From: UBA1756 sp045132235
Lineage (GTDB): Bacteria > Bacteroidota > Bacteroidia > Bacteroidales > WCHB1-69
Assembly (NCBI GenBank): GCA_045132235.1
Contig: JBGURX010000012.1
Span: forward strand, 1-64,000
Direction of reading: 5' to 3'
DNA length: 64,000 bases
Shown one piece after another: positions 45,000 to 54,219 of this stretch (position 1 is its first letter; the number at the start of each line of letters is the position of its first letter). Both the position numbers and the translations under genes were made by a program. The notes under the pieces were generated by a model that saw only the letters and a list, made by a program, of their open reading frames with translations, was not told the DNA's origin and searched no databases.

Positions 45000-45008
45000 G
45001 CAAAGATA
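45000..45008 (-). promoter_or_regulatory. Bacteroidota -7 promoter element for the MORN gene
   Basis: TATCTTTGC on the minus strand, 20 bases before the start at 44979. Confidence 0.7.
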
Positions 45009-45099
45009 CGAAAATATCTTGGAAAAGAGGTTGACGAACTTGATTTTTACTAACATCATAATTTTCATAATGGATTGGATGATTTGGCAACATTTTTTG

Positions 45100-45108
45100 T
45101 ACTTTTGC
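45100..45108 (+). promoter_or_regulatory. Bacteroidota -7 promoter element for cstA
   Basis: TACTTTTGC, 21 bases before the cstA ATG, with a TTG 22 bases further upstream. It is divergent from the MORN promoter. Confidence 0.65.
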
Positions 45109-45129
45109 ACCTTCAAAAACAACCTGACG

Positions 45130-46800
45130 ATGATCACATTTTTCATTGCTTTAGCGTTACTGATTGTAGGATATTTCATTTACGGGAAGTTGGTGGAACG
45201 GCTGTTCGGCATCGACAAAAACCGAGCCACGCCGGCCACCACCATGGCCGACGGCGTGGACTACGTGCCGATGAAGCCGTGGCGCATCTTCCTCATCCAG
45301 TTTTTGAACATTGCCGGTGTGGGACCCATCATCGGGGCCATCATGGGGGCGCAGTTCGGCACGGCCTCGTTCCTGTGGATTGTGCTCGGCAGCATCTTTG
45401 CCGGTGCGGTGCACGACTACCTTGCGGGCATGATTTCGCTGCGCAACAAGGGATGCAGCCTGCCCGAAATCCACGGCACCTACCTCGGCAACGGCGCCAA
45501 GCAGGTGATGCGCGCCTTCACCATCATCCTGATGATTCTCGTCGGCGTGGTGTTCGTCAGCACCCCTTCCACACTGATCGACAAAAACTTTTCCCCTACT
45601 CTGTACGGACAGTTGATGAAAAAGAATGTCGTCATCAACGACAAAGGTCAAGCCACCATTAATGGGAAAGAGGCCACCATTGCCATCAATAACCAACCTG
45701 TTGATGCCAGTCAGTTAACCAGCACTCTCAAAATCACCAGCAAAAGAGATGTTGACAATATTAAAATCACCACCGACGGAGAAAAATCCCACATCTCCAT
45801 CACGACATCACCCAAGACGAACTGGACTTTATACATTTGTATCATTTGCATTATACTTTACTATCTGATTGCCACGCTTTTACCCATAGACAAGCTGATT
45901 GGGAAAATTTACCCGATTTTCGGCATCCTGTTGCTCGGCATGGCGGTGGCCATCTTGGTGGCCTTCTTCATTTACAAGCCTGAAATTCCGGAAATCTGGA
46001 GCGGCATGCAGAACCTCCACCCTGATGCGGCCAACAACCCCATCTTCCCGATGATGTTCATCAGCATCGCGTGTGGCGCCATTTCGGGCTTCCACGCCAC
46101 ACAGTCGCCGTTGATGGCACGCTGCATGGTGAACGAGAAGCAGGGCCGTCCGATTTTCTACGGTGCCATGATTACGGAAGGCGTGGTCGCTCTCATCTGG
46201 GCAGCGGCGGCGGCCTACTTCTTCGGTCCCGACAGCGTGGTGAATGTCAGTGGACAGAGCGGTGCCGCCATGGTGGGCATCATTGCCAACACGTGGTTCA
46301 CACCCGTCATCGCCATCATCTGCATTTTAGGTGTCATCAGCGCGGCAGTCACCTCGGGCGACACGGCACTGCGCTCCGCCCGCCTCATCATCGCCGACTT
46401 TCTGCACTTCGACCAGAAGCCCATCAAAAACCGCTTGATAGTGGCCATCCCGATGTTCGCCGTCACGGCGGGCATCTTGGTGTACAGCATTTCCGATGCG
46501 CAGGGTTTCCAGCTCATCTGGCGCTATTTCGCTTGGGCCAACCAAGTGCTGGCCACCGTCACCCTGTGGGCGATCACCGTGTATTTGGAGCGAAACAAAG
46601 GCAAGCTCTGGTACCTCATCACCCTCATTCCCGCGCTGTTCATGACCATGGTGACCGGCTGTTTCCTCTTTGTGGCGCAGGCTAAAGACGGCGGCTTCGG
46701 GTCGGTGATTCCGCGCCCGGCGGGCTACACCATCGGGGCGGCCATCACGGTGGCGGCGCTGGTCGTCTTCATCCTGACTTCCTACAGAAAAAAGAAATAG
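45130..46800 (+). CDS. cstA: Carbon starvation protein CstA-type peptide/pyruvate transporter
   Basis: A protein of 556 residues. The frame is open far upstream through the antisense of the MORN gene, but the ATG at 45130 follows a promoter and gives the standard N-terminus (MITFFIALALLIVGYFIYGK). The CstA signature is present: NIAGVGPIIGAIMGAQFG, GSIFAGAVHDYLAGMISLRN and, later, SGFHATQSPLMARCM and SGDTALRSARLIIADF. About 12-14 hydrophobic helices are visible, with one large soluble loop (about residues 155-230; Lys- and Asn-rich). CstA/BtsT proteins import peptides or pyruvate during carbon limitation. The inserted loop is longer than in enterobacterial CstA. Two bases separate it from the next gene. 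Confidence 0.9.
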   Translation: MITFFIALALLIVGYFIYGKLVERLFGIDKNRATPATTMADGVDYVPMKPWRIFLIQFLNIAGVGPIIGAIMGAQFGTASFLWIVLGSIFAGAVHDYLAGMISLRNKGCSLPEIHGTYLGNGAKQVMRAFTIILMILVGVVFVSTPSTLIDKNFSPTLYGQLMKKNVVINDKGQATINGKEATIAINNQPVDASQLTSTLKITSKRDVDNIKITTDGEKSHISITTSPKTNWTLYICIICIILYYLIATLLPIDKLIGKIYPIFGILLLGMAVAILVAFFIYKPEIPEIWSGMQNLHPDAANNPIFPMMFISIACGAISGFHATQSPLMARCMVNEKQGRPIFYGAMITEGVVALIWAAAAAYFFGPDSVVNVSGQSGAAMVGIIANTWFTPVIAIICILGVISAAVTSGDTALRSARLIIADFLHFDQKPIKNRLIVAIPMFAVTAGILVYSISDAQGFQLIWRYFAWANQVLATVTLWAITVYLERNKGKLWYLITLIPALFMTMVTGCFLFVAQAKDGGFGSVIPRPAGYTIGAAITVAALVVFILTSYRKKK

Positions 46801-46802
46801 AT

Positions 46803-47690
46803 ATGAAAAAGCTGTTGCTGTCGATAGTCCTCCTGTGCACCCTTCTTCCAGCCTTTTCACAAGACTACGAAGAGGAGGAGCTCAACTACCCGGGCCCCGG
46901 TGCCGACTTCATCATCGCGGGCGGCATCTACTTCGGCGGGAAAGGCCCTGCCGGCTACTACAGCGGCATCCCCACCAACGAAAACAACCTCAACTACATC
47001 TTCAACAACCAGTCGTGGCGGCATGAGATTGCAAGGCTCATCGCCGACAATAACCCCAACACATCGCCCAACGACAGCATCTGGATTCGCGAATATCCAG
47101 CTGACATGCACTACAAGCCGGCCATGTCGGTCACGCTCGGCATCTCGTACCGTTTCAACAAGCACTGGCGAATGACGCTCTACTACAGTTTCGCGCGCCT
47201 CGTGGCGAAAGATGTCTTCACCGTGGGTTTCCCCAACTATGTGCCGGGCAACGAAAGCAACGACTACCTGATGTATGTCATCATGGGCAAGGAGAACCGC
47301 TCCTTCTTCGACCTTACCGGCTCCTACACCTTCCATGTCAACAAGGTGGTGAAGCCCTTTATTGAGCTGGGGGCACAGTTTAACTTCGTAAGAGTAAAAA
47401 GTTTTGATGCCATTATTGAAAATAAGACCTACAATCTGCTGAATGTGTACGGGGGCAGCACATACATAGCGGGGGCGGGCATGCAGGAGTTGGACACCAA
47501 GTACGGCGGACCGGGATTCGGTTTCATGGGAGCTGCCGGCATCAAGTTCGCCTTCAACAAGTGGATATCTGTGGACCCCTGCTTTTACGTCTCTTTTGGC
47601 AAAGTGGGACTGAATGGCTACAAAGACTTCCATTTCAACTACGGCGCATACGTCCGTTTGGTGATGAGCGATGCCGTTTTCGAGCGGTAA
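46803..47690 (+). CDS. Outer-membrane beta-barrel protein of unknown function
   Basis: A protein of 295 residues with a signal peptide (MKKLLLSIVLLCTLLPAFSQ). The mature part has alternating hydrophobic strands typical of an 8- to 10-strand barrel, such as SVTLGISYRFNKHWRMTLYY, FFDLTGSYTFHVNKV, FGFMGAAGIKFAFNKWISVD and YGAYVRLVM at the end. No family was recognised beyond the porin-like group. It starts 2 bases after cstA and is probably co-transcribed, so a role in envelope passage of the CstA substrate is possible but not shown. Confidence 0.75.
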   Translation: MKKLLLSIVLLCTLLPAFSQDYEEEELNYPGPGADFIIAGGIYFGGKGPAGYYSGIPTNENNLNYIFNNQSWRHEIARLIADNNPNTSPNDSIWIREYPADMHYKPAMSVTLGISYRFNKHWRMTLYYSFARLVAKDVFTVGFPNYVPGNESNDYLMYVIMGKENRSFFDLTGSYTFHVNKVVKPFIELGAQFNFVRVKSFDAIIENKTYNLLNVYGGSTYIAGAGMQELDTKYGGPGFGFMGAAGIKFAFNKWISVDPCFYVSFGKVGLNGYKDFHFNYGAYVRLVMSDAVFER

Positions 47691-47743
47691 TTCAACATTT
47701 TAAGGAAAATTTTCGCATTCCTTGATAATTAAGAAAAAAGTAG

Positions 47744-47752
47744 TATTTTTGC
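47744..47752 (+). promoter_or_regulatory. Bacteroidota promoter for rho
   Basis: TATTTTTGC with a TTG (47722-47724) 19 bases upstream. The leader to the rho ATG is about 80 bases and holds a 7-bp stem, AATTTCT and AGAAATT, at 47757-47778, which could take part in control. Confidence 0.65.
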
Positions 47753-47837
47753 CGCGAATTTCTGAAGGCATAGAAATTCTTTTTCAACGACTTTCATTAC
47801 GTTAAGAAAAACTCAAATCACCATCACTATTTTTTTT

Positions 47838-49682
47838 ATGATTAACTCAGAAGAGAAAAAGCCTAAAAGAAGGCGTATTGTTGCTGACAAGACTCCTGTT
47901 GCGACATCCAATGCAAAAAAAGTCAACACTTTAGTATCTGTAGCGGAAGAAGTTTCCAAGATGGACAAAACCACTGAAGAAGCTCCGATGCCCACCATGA
48001 GCGTTGCTCCGAGTCCAGAGGCAGACCTGCTGCCCGCAGCAGTTGGCGACACCTTCCAGTTCACGATGACCGCTGCCCCTGCTGCGCCCGAAGAGGCTGC
48101 CCCCGCTCCGAAAAGAAGGGGCCGTGCTCCCAAAAAGGCCGCCGAGCAAGCAGAAAAAACCACGGACATCCAGCTGGATGAGGCTCAGATAAAAGCCGAA
48201 GAGATTGACCGGATGCAGCTGGCGGAGATGACGCCGGCAGAAGCGGCCGAGCTGGAACCCGTGCAGAAGCCCCGCAGAGGCCGCAAGCCCAAGAGCGAGG
48301 CGGCACCGACCGAGGAAGTCAAGGCTGAGCCCGCAGCAGAGGCCAGCAACGAAACGGCAGCTGAAAAAGCCGCTCCCGCAGAACCCGCGCAGGAAGCGAA
48401 GCACGAGGCCGCTGCCAAGAACCAGCATGATGCCAACCATACGGAAAAATTCCAGCAGAAAGACCGCAACAAGAAGGGAAAGAACGGCAACAAGCCCTAC
48501 CAGAACGAAGACCCCGCGCTGAAGGCCGCCCACGCCCAGTGGGATCTGGTGGCCAACTCACAGTACAACGGCCTCGTCGCTGCCGAGGGCGTGCTGGAAG
48601 TGACCGGCGACACCTGCGGCTTCCTGCGCTCCTCCGACTACAACTACCTGAACTCGCCCGACGACATCTTCGTGTCGGCAGCGCAGATCAAGCAGTATGG
48701 CCTCAAGAACGGCGACACCGTGCAGGGACAGATCCGTCCGCCGAGAGAGGGCGAGAAATATTTCCCGTTGGTGAAGGTGGAGAAAATCAACGGCATGCCG
48801 CCGGAGTCCATCCGCGACCGCATCCCCTTCGACTACCTCACCCCGATGTTCCCGAATGAGAAGATCAAGCTGACAGGGCATCCCGGCGACAACATCTCCA
48901 CCCGCGTCATCGACCTCTTCGCCCCCATCGGCAAGGGTCAACGCGGACTGATTGTGGCACAGCCGAAAACCGGTAAGACCGTGCTGCTGAAGGAGGTGGC
49001 CAATGCCATCGCCTACAACCACCCTGAAATCTACCTCATCATCCTGCTCATCGACGAGCGTCCCGAGGAGGTCACCGACATGCAGCGCAGCGTGAATGCG
49101 GAGGTCATCTCCTCCACCTTCGACGAACCTGCCGAGCGCCATGTGAAGATTGCCAACATCGTGCTGGAGAAGGCCAAACGAATGGTGGAATGCAACCGCG
49201 ACGTCTGCATCCTGCTCGACTCCATCACGCGACTGGCGCGCGCGTACAACACCGTGTCGCCCGCATCCGGCAAAGTGCTGTCGGGCGGTGTGGAAGCCAA
49301 CGCCCTGCAGAAGCCCAAACGCTTCTTCGGCGCCGCCCGTAACATCGAAAACGGCGGCTCGCTCACCATCATCGCCACCGCCCTCATCGACACCGGATCC
49401 CGCATGGACGAGGTGATCTTCGAGGAGTTCAAGGGCACCGGCAACATGGAGCTGCAGCTCGACCGCCGTCTCTCCAACAAGCGCATCTATCCGGCCGTGG
49501 ACATCGTTTCGTCCAGCACACGCCGCGACGACCTGCTGCAGGAACCCGGCGCATTGCAGCGCGTGTGGGTGCTGCGCAGCCATCTCGCCGACATGACCCC
49601 GCTGGAGGCCATGGAGTTTGTGAAGGACAAGATGCAGTACACCAAAACCAACCAGGAGTTCCTCGCCAATATGAACGAATAA
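47838..49682 (+). CDS. rho: Transcription termination factor Rho with long disordered N-terminal region
   Basis: A protein of 614 residues against about 420 in E. coli. Residues about 1-235 are Ala-, Glu-, Lys- and Pro-rich low-complexity sequence with two AT-hook-like motifs, KRRGRAPKKA and KPRRGRKPKS, and a DRNKKGKNGNKPYQ basic patch. The conserved Rho starts near 238 (the RNA-binding OB fold with GFLRSSDYNYLNSPDDIFVS), then Walker A QPKTGKTVLL, LLIDERPEEVTDM, the Q-loop and SGGVEANALQKPKRFFGAAR, to LQRVWVLRSHLADM. All catalytic parts are intact. Long disordered Rho regions are known in Bacteroides, where the region has been reported to promote phase separation. Own promoter; folE follows after 12 bases. 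Confidence 0.97.
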   Translation: MINSEEKKPKRRRIVADKTPVATSNAKKVNTLVSVAEEVSKMDKTTEEAPMPTMSVAPSPEADLLPAAVGDTFQFTMTAAPAAPEEAAPAPKRRGRAPKKAAEQAEKTTDIQLDEAQIKAEEIDRMQLAEMTPAEAAELEPVQKPRRGRKPKSEAAPTEEVKAEPAAEASNETAAEKAAPAEPAQEAKHEAAAKNQHDANHTEKFQQKDRNKKGKNGNKPYQNEDPALKAAHAQWDLVANSQYNGLVAAEGVLEVTGDTCGFLRSSDYNYLNSPDDIFVSAAQIKQYGLKNGDTVQGQIRPPREGEKYFPLVKVEKINGMPPESIRDRIPFDYLTPMFPNEKIKLTGHPGDNISTRVIDLFAPIGKGQRGLIVAQPKTGKTVLLKEVANAIAYNHPEIYLIILLIDERPEEVTDMQRSVNAEVISSTFDEPAERHVKIANIVLEKAKRMVECNRDVCILLDSITRLARAYNTVSPASGKVLSGGVEANALQKPKRFFGAARNIENGGSLTIIATALIDTGSRMDEVIFEEFKGTGNMELQLDRRLSNKRIYPAVDIVSSSTRRDDLLQEPGALQRVWVLRSHLADMTPLEAMEFVKDKMQYTKTNQEFLANMNE

Positions 49683-49694
49683 TTTTTGAAGAGC

Positions 49695-50297
49695 ATGAAA
49701 TCTTACGAAAAACAAGAAGTTTTCAAAGCAGAAGAAATCGACGAGCTGTCAGGCCTTTACAAGTCGATGCTCAACAATCTGCACGAGAATCCGTACCGCG
49801 AGGGACTGGTGAAGACTCCGGAACGTGCCGCCAAGGCCATGAAGTTCCTCACCCACGGCTACGAGATGGACCCGAAAGCCATTCTGGAGAGCGCACTCTT
49901 CAAAGAGGATTACAGCCAGATTGTGGTGGTGAAGGACATTGAGATCTATTCGCTGTGCGAGCACCACCTGCTGCCGTTTTTCGGCAAAGCGCATGTGGGC
50001 TATATCCCCAACGGCACCATTGTGGGGCTCAGCAAGATACCCCGCGTGGTGGAGGCCTTTGCGCGCAGACTACAGCTGCAGGAGCGCCTTACCTCGCAGA
50101 TTAAAAGCTGCCTTGAGGAGGTTTTGCACCCGAAGGGAGTGGCCGTTGTGATTGAGGCACAGCACCTTTGCATGTCGATGCGCGGCATCCAGAAACAGAA
50201 TTCTGTGACCACTACTTCCGAGTTCACAGGCGCGTTTCTGACCCAGTGGAACACCCGTCAGGAGTTCATGCACCTGATCGGCGCCGACTTACACTAA
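49695..50297 (+). CDS. folE: GTP cyclohydrolase I
   Basis: A protein of 200 residues converting GTP to 7,8-dihydroneopterin triphosphate, the first step to folate. The ATG at 49695 is chosen over an upstream TTG. Motifs: TPERAAKAMKFLTHGY, the zinc-binding SLCEHHLLPFFGKAHVGYIP with Cys and His ligands, GLSKIPRVVEAFARRLQLQE, and the second Cys ligand in AQHLCMSMRGI, followed by SEFTGAF near the end. Complete and typical. It lies between rho and obg on the same strand with short gaps. Confidence 0.97.
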   Translation: MKSYEKQEVFKAEEIDELSGLYKSMLNNLHENPYREGLVKTPERAAKAMKFLTHGYEMDPKAILESALFKEDYSQIVVVKDIEIYSLCEHHLLPFFGKAHVGYIPNGTIVGLSKIPRVVEAFARRLQLQERLTSQIKSCLEEVLHPKGVAVVIEAQHLCMSMRGIQKQNSVTTTSEFTGAFLTQWNTRQEFMHLIGADLH

Positions 50298-50321
50298 TAC
50301 ATTTATTATATAATACGACAG

Positions 50322-51326
50322 ATGGCCAGCGAGAACTTCATCGACTTAGTCAACATATTCTGCCGCTCCGGCAATGGCGGGGCGGGCTCGGCGCACCTCG
50401 CCCGCACGGCACAGGACCCCAAGGCGGGTCCCGACGGCGGCGACGGCGGTAAGGGCGGCGACATCATCATGCGCGGCAACCGCAACCTGTGGACGCTGCT
50501 CCACCTCCGCTATACCAAGCACATCTTCGCGGAAGACGGTGGCAACGGCGCCGCCAACCTCTGCTTCGGCAAGAACGGAAAGAACGCCGTTATCGAAGTG
50601 CCCCTCGGCACCATCGCCCGCAGTCAGGAGACGGGCGAGCAGCTCGGCGAGGTGATGGAGGACGGACAGGAAATCATCATCATGAAGGGCGGCCGCGGCG
50701 GTCAGGGCAACGTGCATTTCAAGAGCGCCACACGGCAGACTCCGCGTTTTGCACAGCCCGGCGAAGAGGGTTACGAGCAGTGGATAACGCTCGAACTCAA
50801 GGTATTGGCCGATGTCGGACTCGTGGGATTTCCCAATGCCGGCAAGTCCACCCTGATCTCCATGCTCTCCAACGCCAAGCCTAAAATCGCCGACTATCCC
50901 TTTACCACTCTCAAGCCCAACCTCGGCATGGTGGCCTACCGCGACTACCAGTCGTTCGTCATCGCCGACATCCCCGGCATCATCGAGGGAGCCTCCGAAG
51001 GCAAGGGCATCGGACTGCGTTTCCTGCGCCATATCGAGCGCAACTCCATCCTGCTTTTCCTCATCCCCATCATCACAGAGGACATCAAAAAAGAGTACAA
51101 TATATTATTTAATGAACTCCGTGCCTACAATCCGGAGCTGGTGGACAAAAAGCGCATCATCGCCATCACCAAGTGCGACCTTGTTGACGATGACGAGCTG
51201 AAGCGCATTCAGAAGAAAGTCAAACTCCCCGACCCCACCATTTTCATCTCCTCCATCTCCAAGAAAAACCTCACACAGCTGAAAGACATGCTGTGGGACA
51301 ATCTGCAGGAAGAGGAGAACAAATAG
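50322..51326 (+). CDS. obg: GTPase Obg (CgtA), ribosome assembly
   Basis: A protein of 334 residues. The N-terminal glycine-rich Obg fold (1-158) has FCRSGNGGAGSAHLAR, GGDGGKGGDIIMRGNRNLWT and KGGRGGQGNVHFKSA. The G domain has G1 GFPNAGKST, G2 region YPFTTLKPNLG, G3 DIPGIIEGASEG, G4 TKCD and G5 SSISKK. There is no long C-terminal acidic extension. Obg is essential for 50S assembly and stress response. Starts 24 bases after folE. Confidence 0.97.
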   Translation: MASENFIDLVNIFCRSGNGGAGSAHLARTAQDPKAGPDGGDGGKGGDIIMRGNRNLWTLLHLRYTKHIFAEDGGNGAANLCFGKNGKNAVIEVPLGTIARSQETGEQLGEVMEDGQEIIIMKGGRGGQGNVHFKSATRQTPRFAQPGEEGYEQWITLELKVLADVGLVGFPNAGKSTLISMLSNAKPKIADYPFTTLKPNLGMVAYRDYQSFVIADIPGIIEGASEGKGIGLRFLRHIERNSILLFLIPIITEDIKKEYNILFNELRAYNPELVDKKRIIAITKCDLVDDDELKRIQKKVKLPDPTIFISSISKKNLTQLKDMLWDNLQEEENK

Positions 51327-51360
51327 ACTATAAACCCTCATCACATAACCCTACAAAACC

Positions 51361-52447
51361 ATGATCATTAGCGAAGAAATCAAGGATTTGTCAAAGAGAC
51401 TCAGTGAGTTAAGGAGGTGTCTTTGACGTTGAAGGCAAGAAGAATTTTGTAAAGGAAAAAGAGGAAGTGACGCACCAGCAGGAGTTTTGGGATGACCCCA
51501 AGGCGGCCGAGAAATTGTTCAAGGAGATCAGTCTGGTGAAGTCATGGATTACCGATTTTGAGAAGGCGGAAGAGAAATACGAAGAGTGCGCGATGACCTT
51601 CGACTTTTTCAACGAGGGCGATGCCACCGAAGCGGAGGTGGAGGAGAGCCTGAAGGCCGCCACGCAGGCCATCGAGAAGTTGGAGTTCCGCAACATGATG
51701 CGCAACGAGGAGGACGTGTTGAATGTCATTCTGACCATCAACTCCGGAGCCGGCGGCACCGAGAGTTGCGACTGGGCGGAGATGCTGCTGCGCATGTACA
51801 TCCGCTGGGCAGAACGCAACAAATATAGTGTCAAGCAGTTGGATAGACAGGAGGGAGATGTGGCCGGCATCAAGTCGGCGACCATTGAGATTGACGGTCC
51901 TTATGGGTACGGCTATCTGAAGAGTGAGAGCGGCGTGCACCGGCTGGTGCGCATCTCGCCGTTCGACTCGGCGGCCAGAAGGCACACTTCATTCGCCTCT
52001 GTTTTTGCATATCCCATTGTTAATGAAGATATTAATATAGAAATCAATCCTGCCGATTTGACATGGGACACCTACCGCAGCAGCGGTCCGGGCGGGCAGA
52101 ATGTGAACAAAGTGGAGACAGCCGTTCGTTTGCACCATGCGCCGTCGGGCATCATTGTGGAGTGTCAGGAGACGCGCTTTCAGGCGCAGAACCGCGAGAA
52201 GGCCTTGCAGATGTTGAAATCCCAACTGTATCAGATTGAGTTGGAGAAAAAACGAGCGAAACTCAACGAGATAGAGAGCAGCAAGAAGCGCATCGAGTGG
52301 GGTTCGCAGATAAGAAGTTACGTGATGCAGCCTTATAAAATGGTGAAAGACCTCCGCACGCAGTACGAAACTTCGAACGTGAATGCGGTGTTGGACGGTG
52401 ACCTCGACGGCTTCATCAAAGCCTTTTTGATGATGTCGGGAGAGTAA
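51361..52447 (+). CDS. prfB: Peptide chain release factor 2 with programmed +1 frameshift
   Basis: Translation starts at the ATG at 51361 and reads 21 codons up to CTT (51421-51423), then meets an in-frame TGA (51424-51426). The local sequence is AGG AGG TGT CTT TGA C: an SD-like AGGAGG just before a slippery CTT and a UGA followed by C, the classical RF2 autoregulatory site. A +1 shift gives GAC GTT GAA and an unbroken frame to 52447, about 361 residues in all. The product has the GGQ motif (SSGPGGQNVNKVETAVRL) and the peptide anticodon-type SPF-like segment (ISPFDSAARRHTSFAS). RF2 reads UGA and UAA, so low RF2 favours the shift. Not a sequencing error: all signals of the known mechanism are present. 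Confidence 0.95.
51412..51427 (+). promoter_or_regulatory. RF2 programmed frameshift signal
   Basis: AGGAGG (starting at 51412) acts as an internal Shine-Dalgarno-like element three bases before the slippery CTT, and TGAC follows. Conserved across most bacterial prfB genes. Confidence 0.92.
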
Positions 52448-52487
52448 AATCAGCAACTTTTTGATTTTCTGTTAGATGTTGATTTTA

Positions 52488-52525
52488 AGGGATTTTTAAG
52501 AATTATTTTTAATAGAAAAATCCCT
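52488..52525. other. Inverted repeat between prfB and dnaA
   Basis: AGGGATTTTT (52488-52497) and AAAAATCCCT (52516-52525) form a perfect 10-bp stem around an 18-base AT-rich loop. There is no T run after it, so it is not a standard terminator; it could still end the prfB message. The rest of the 248-base gap is AT-rich dnaA leader with a weak -7-like CACTTTTGC at 52604-52612. Confidence 0.6.
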
Positions 52526-52695
52526 CGAAACGCCCATTCTTCTATATACAGAAAAAAATAAAAAACAAGAGAAAAAGAGGTTTTTTATTCACTTTTTTTT
52601 GTTCACTTTTGCATCATTAAAAATGGCGCGTGGATTTTTCACCAACGCCTTAATAGATAAGATTTTATTATTTTAGATATTTGTAATCATCACCC

Positions 52696-54141
52696 ATGAC
52701 CAACCAACCGACACCTGACCATCAGATCGTATGGCAAAACTGCCTCAACTTCATCAAAGACTGTGTATCCGACAACACCTTCAAGATGTGGTTCGCCCCC
52801 ATCAAATCGGTGTCGTTACAGGGCAACTGCCTCACCGTGGCGTTGCCGAGTCAGGCCTGTTTCGAGTGGTTGGAAAAGAGTGCCCAGAAAATCATCCGCA
52901 CGGCCATCCGCAAGGAGCTGGGAGAGAAGGCCCGCCTGAAATACCAGATCCCCATGGCGAAGCCCGTCAACGAGAAGCCCATCACGGTGACCGTTCCCTC
53001 CAGTCCAGTGCTCAACGTGCAGAACCCGCCGAGGATGCCCCGCAACCCGTACGAAAACACCAGCGACGGCAATCCCAACCCCGACCTGCTGCCCGGCATC
53101 AAGGCGCTCAGCATCCCGAGCAACCTTGTGGACTCGCTGAACTTCGACAACTTCGTGGAGGGCAAGTGCAACCAGTTCGCCTATCTGGCCGGACAGGCCA
53201 TCGCCAGCGCAGCCCCCGGTTCCACTCCTTACAACCCCTTCTTCATCTACTCCGACACCGGTCTCGGCAAAACCCACCTCGTGCACGCCATCGGTCTGGA
53301 AATCAAAGCCAACTTCCCCGACAAGGTGGTGCTGTACGTCAGCTCCGACCTCTTCATGCAGCAATTTCTGGAGGCGTGCCGCAGCAACAACCGCAACGAC
53401 TTCATCTACTTCTACCAGAATGTGGATGTGCTCATCATCGACGACATCCAGTTCTTGGCCGACAAAGACAAAACACAGGAGGCCTTCTTCCATATTTTCA
53501 ATTATTTGCAGCAAAGAAAGAAGCAGATCATCATCACTGCCGACAAGTCGCCGGCCGACATCACCGGCTTTGAAACCCGCGTGCTGTACCGTCTGAAATG
53601 GAGCCTTGTGGCCGAGCTCACCCCGCCGGACTTCGAGACCCGCATCGCCATCCTCAACAAAAAACTGGAGAACCAGGGCATCGAGTTCCCGCCCGATGTC
53701 ACCGAATACCTCGCCCTGCGCGTCACAGCCAACGTGCGCGAGCTGGAGGGTGCCATGATCACCATTCTGGCGCAGGCCTCCATCAACCACCGCGAAATCA
53801 CCATCGACCTTGCCAAGGAGATGATCGACAAGTACGTGCGCAGCACCGCGCGGGAGATCTCCATCGAATTCATCCAGCGCACCGTCGCCGACTACTTCAA
53901 CATCGCGGTGGACACCATCAACACCTCCACCCGCCGTCGCGAAGTGGCACAGCCCCGCCAGATCTGCATGTATTTCGCCAAGAAATACACCAAGCTGCCG
54001 CTCAGCACCATCGGCAAGAACTGCGGCAACAAGGACCATGCCACCGTGCTGCACGCCTGCCGCGTCATCGCCGACCTGTACGAGACCGACAAGAAGATGC
54101 GCGCCGACATCGATGAGATCGACAAGAAGATGAAACTGTAG
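52696..54141 (+). CDS. dnaA: Chromosomal replication initiator DnaA
   Basis: A protein of 481 residues. Domain I (1-90; IKDCVSDNTFKMWFAPIKSV) is followed by a short linker (about 95-145), then the AAA+ domain III with SLNFDNFVEGKCNQFAY, Walker A YSDTGLGKTHLVHA and Walker B VDVLIIDDIQFLADK, the sensor and Arg-finger region, and domain IV with the DnaA-box helix (about 430-460; CMYFAKKYTKLPLSTIG and NKDHATVLHAC). It starts replication by melting the origin. Upstream is a 248-base AT-rich leader with two loose matches to DnaA boxes (for example TTATTCACT at 52585-52593), too weak to call an origin. No dnaN or recF follows, so this gene order is not that of the classical oriC locus. Confidence 0.98.
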   Translation: MTNQPTPDHQIVWQNCLNFIKDCVSDNTFKMWFAPIKSVSLQGNCLTVALPSQACFEWLEKSAQKIIRTAIRKELGEKARLKYQIPMAKPVNEKPITVTVPSSPVLNVQNPPRMPRNPYENTSDGNPNPDLLPGIKALSIPSNLVDSLNFDNFVEGKCNQFAYLAGQAIASAAPGSTPYNPFFIYSDTGLGKTHLVHAIGLEIKANFPDKVVLYVSSDLFMQQFLEACRSNNRNDFIYFYQNVDVLIIDDIQFLADKDKTQEAFFHIFNYLQQRKKQIIITADKSPADITGFETRVLYRLKWSLVAELTPPDFETRIAILNKKLENQGIEFPPDVTEYLALRVTANVRELEGAMITILAQASINHREITIDLAKEMIDKYVRSTAREISIEFIQRTVADYFNIAVDTINTSTRRREVAQPRQICMYFAKKYTKLPLSTIGKNCGNKDHATVLHACRVIADLYETDKKMRADIDEIDKKMKL

Positions 54142-54185
54142 CGTACAAATCTCAGGTTTCTGATGGTTCGTATTTGATTATTTCG

Positions 54186-54194
54186 TACTTTTGC
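54186..54194 (+). promoter_or_regulatory. Bacteroidota -7 promoter element for the small lipoprotein
   Basis: TACTTTTGC, 25 bases before the ATG at 54220. Confidence 0.6.
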
Positions 54195-54219
54195 GGCTGC
54201 AAATCTAATTCTCACGAAT

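Noticed and set aside
43783..45129. Possible 450-residue extension of CstA upstream
   Set aside because: It is antisense to the MORN-type gene; a promoter and the normal CstA N-terminus lie at 45100-45130.
51361..51466. Truncated or frameshifted prfB caused by sequencing error
   Set aside because: The stop, slippery CTT and SD-like element match the known programmed frameshift.
52448..52695. Replication origin upstream of dnaA
   Set aside because: Only one or two weak DnaA-box-like sequences, no box cluster and no dnaN or recF gene; AT-richness alone is not enough.
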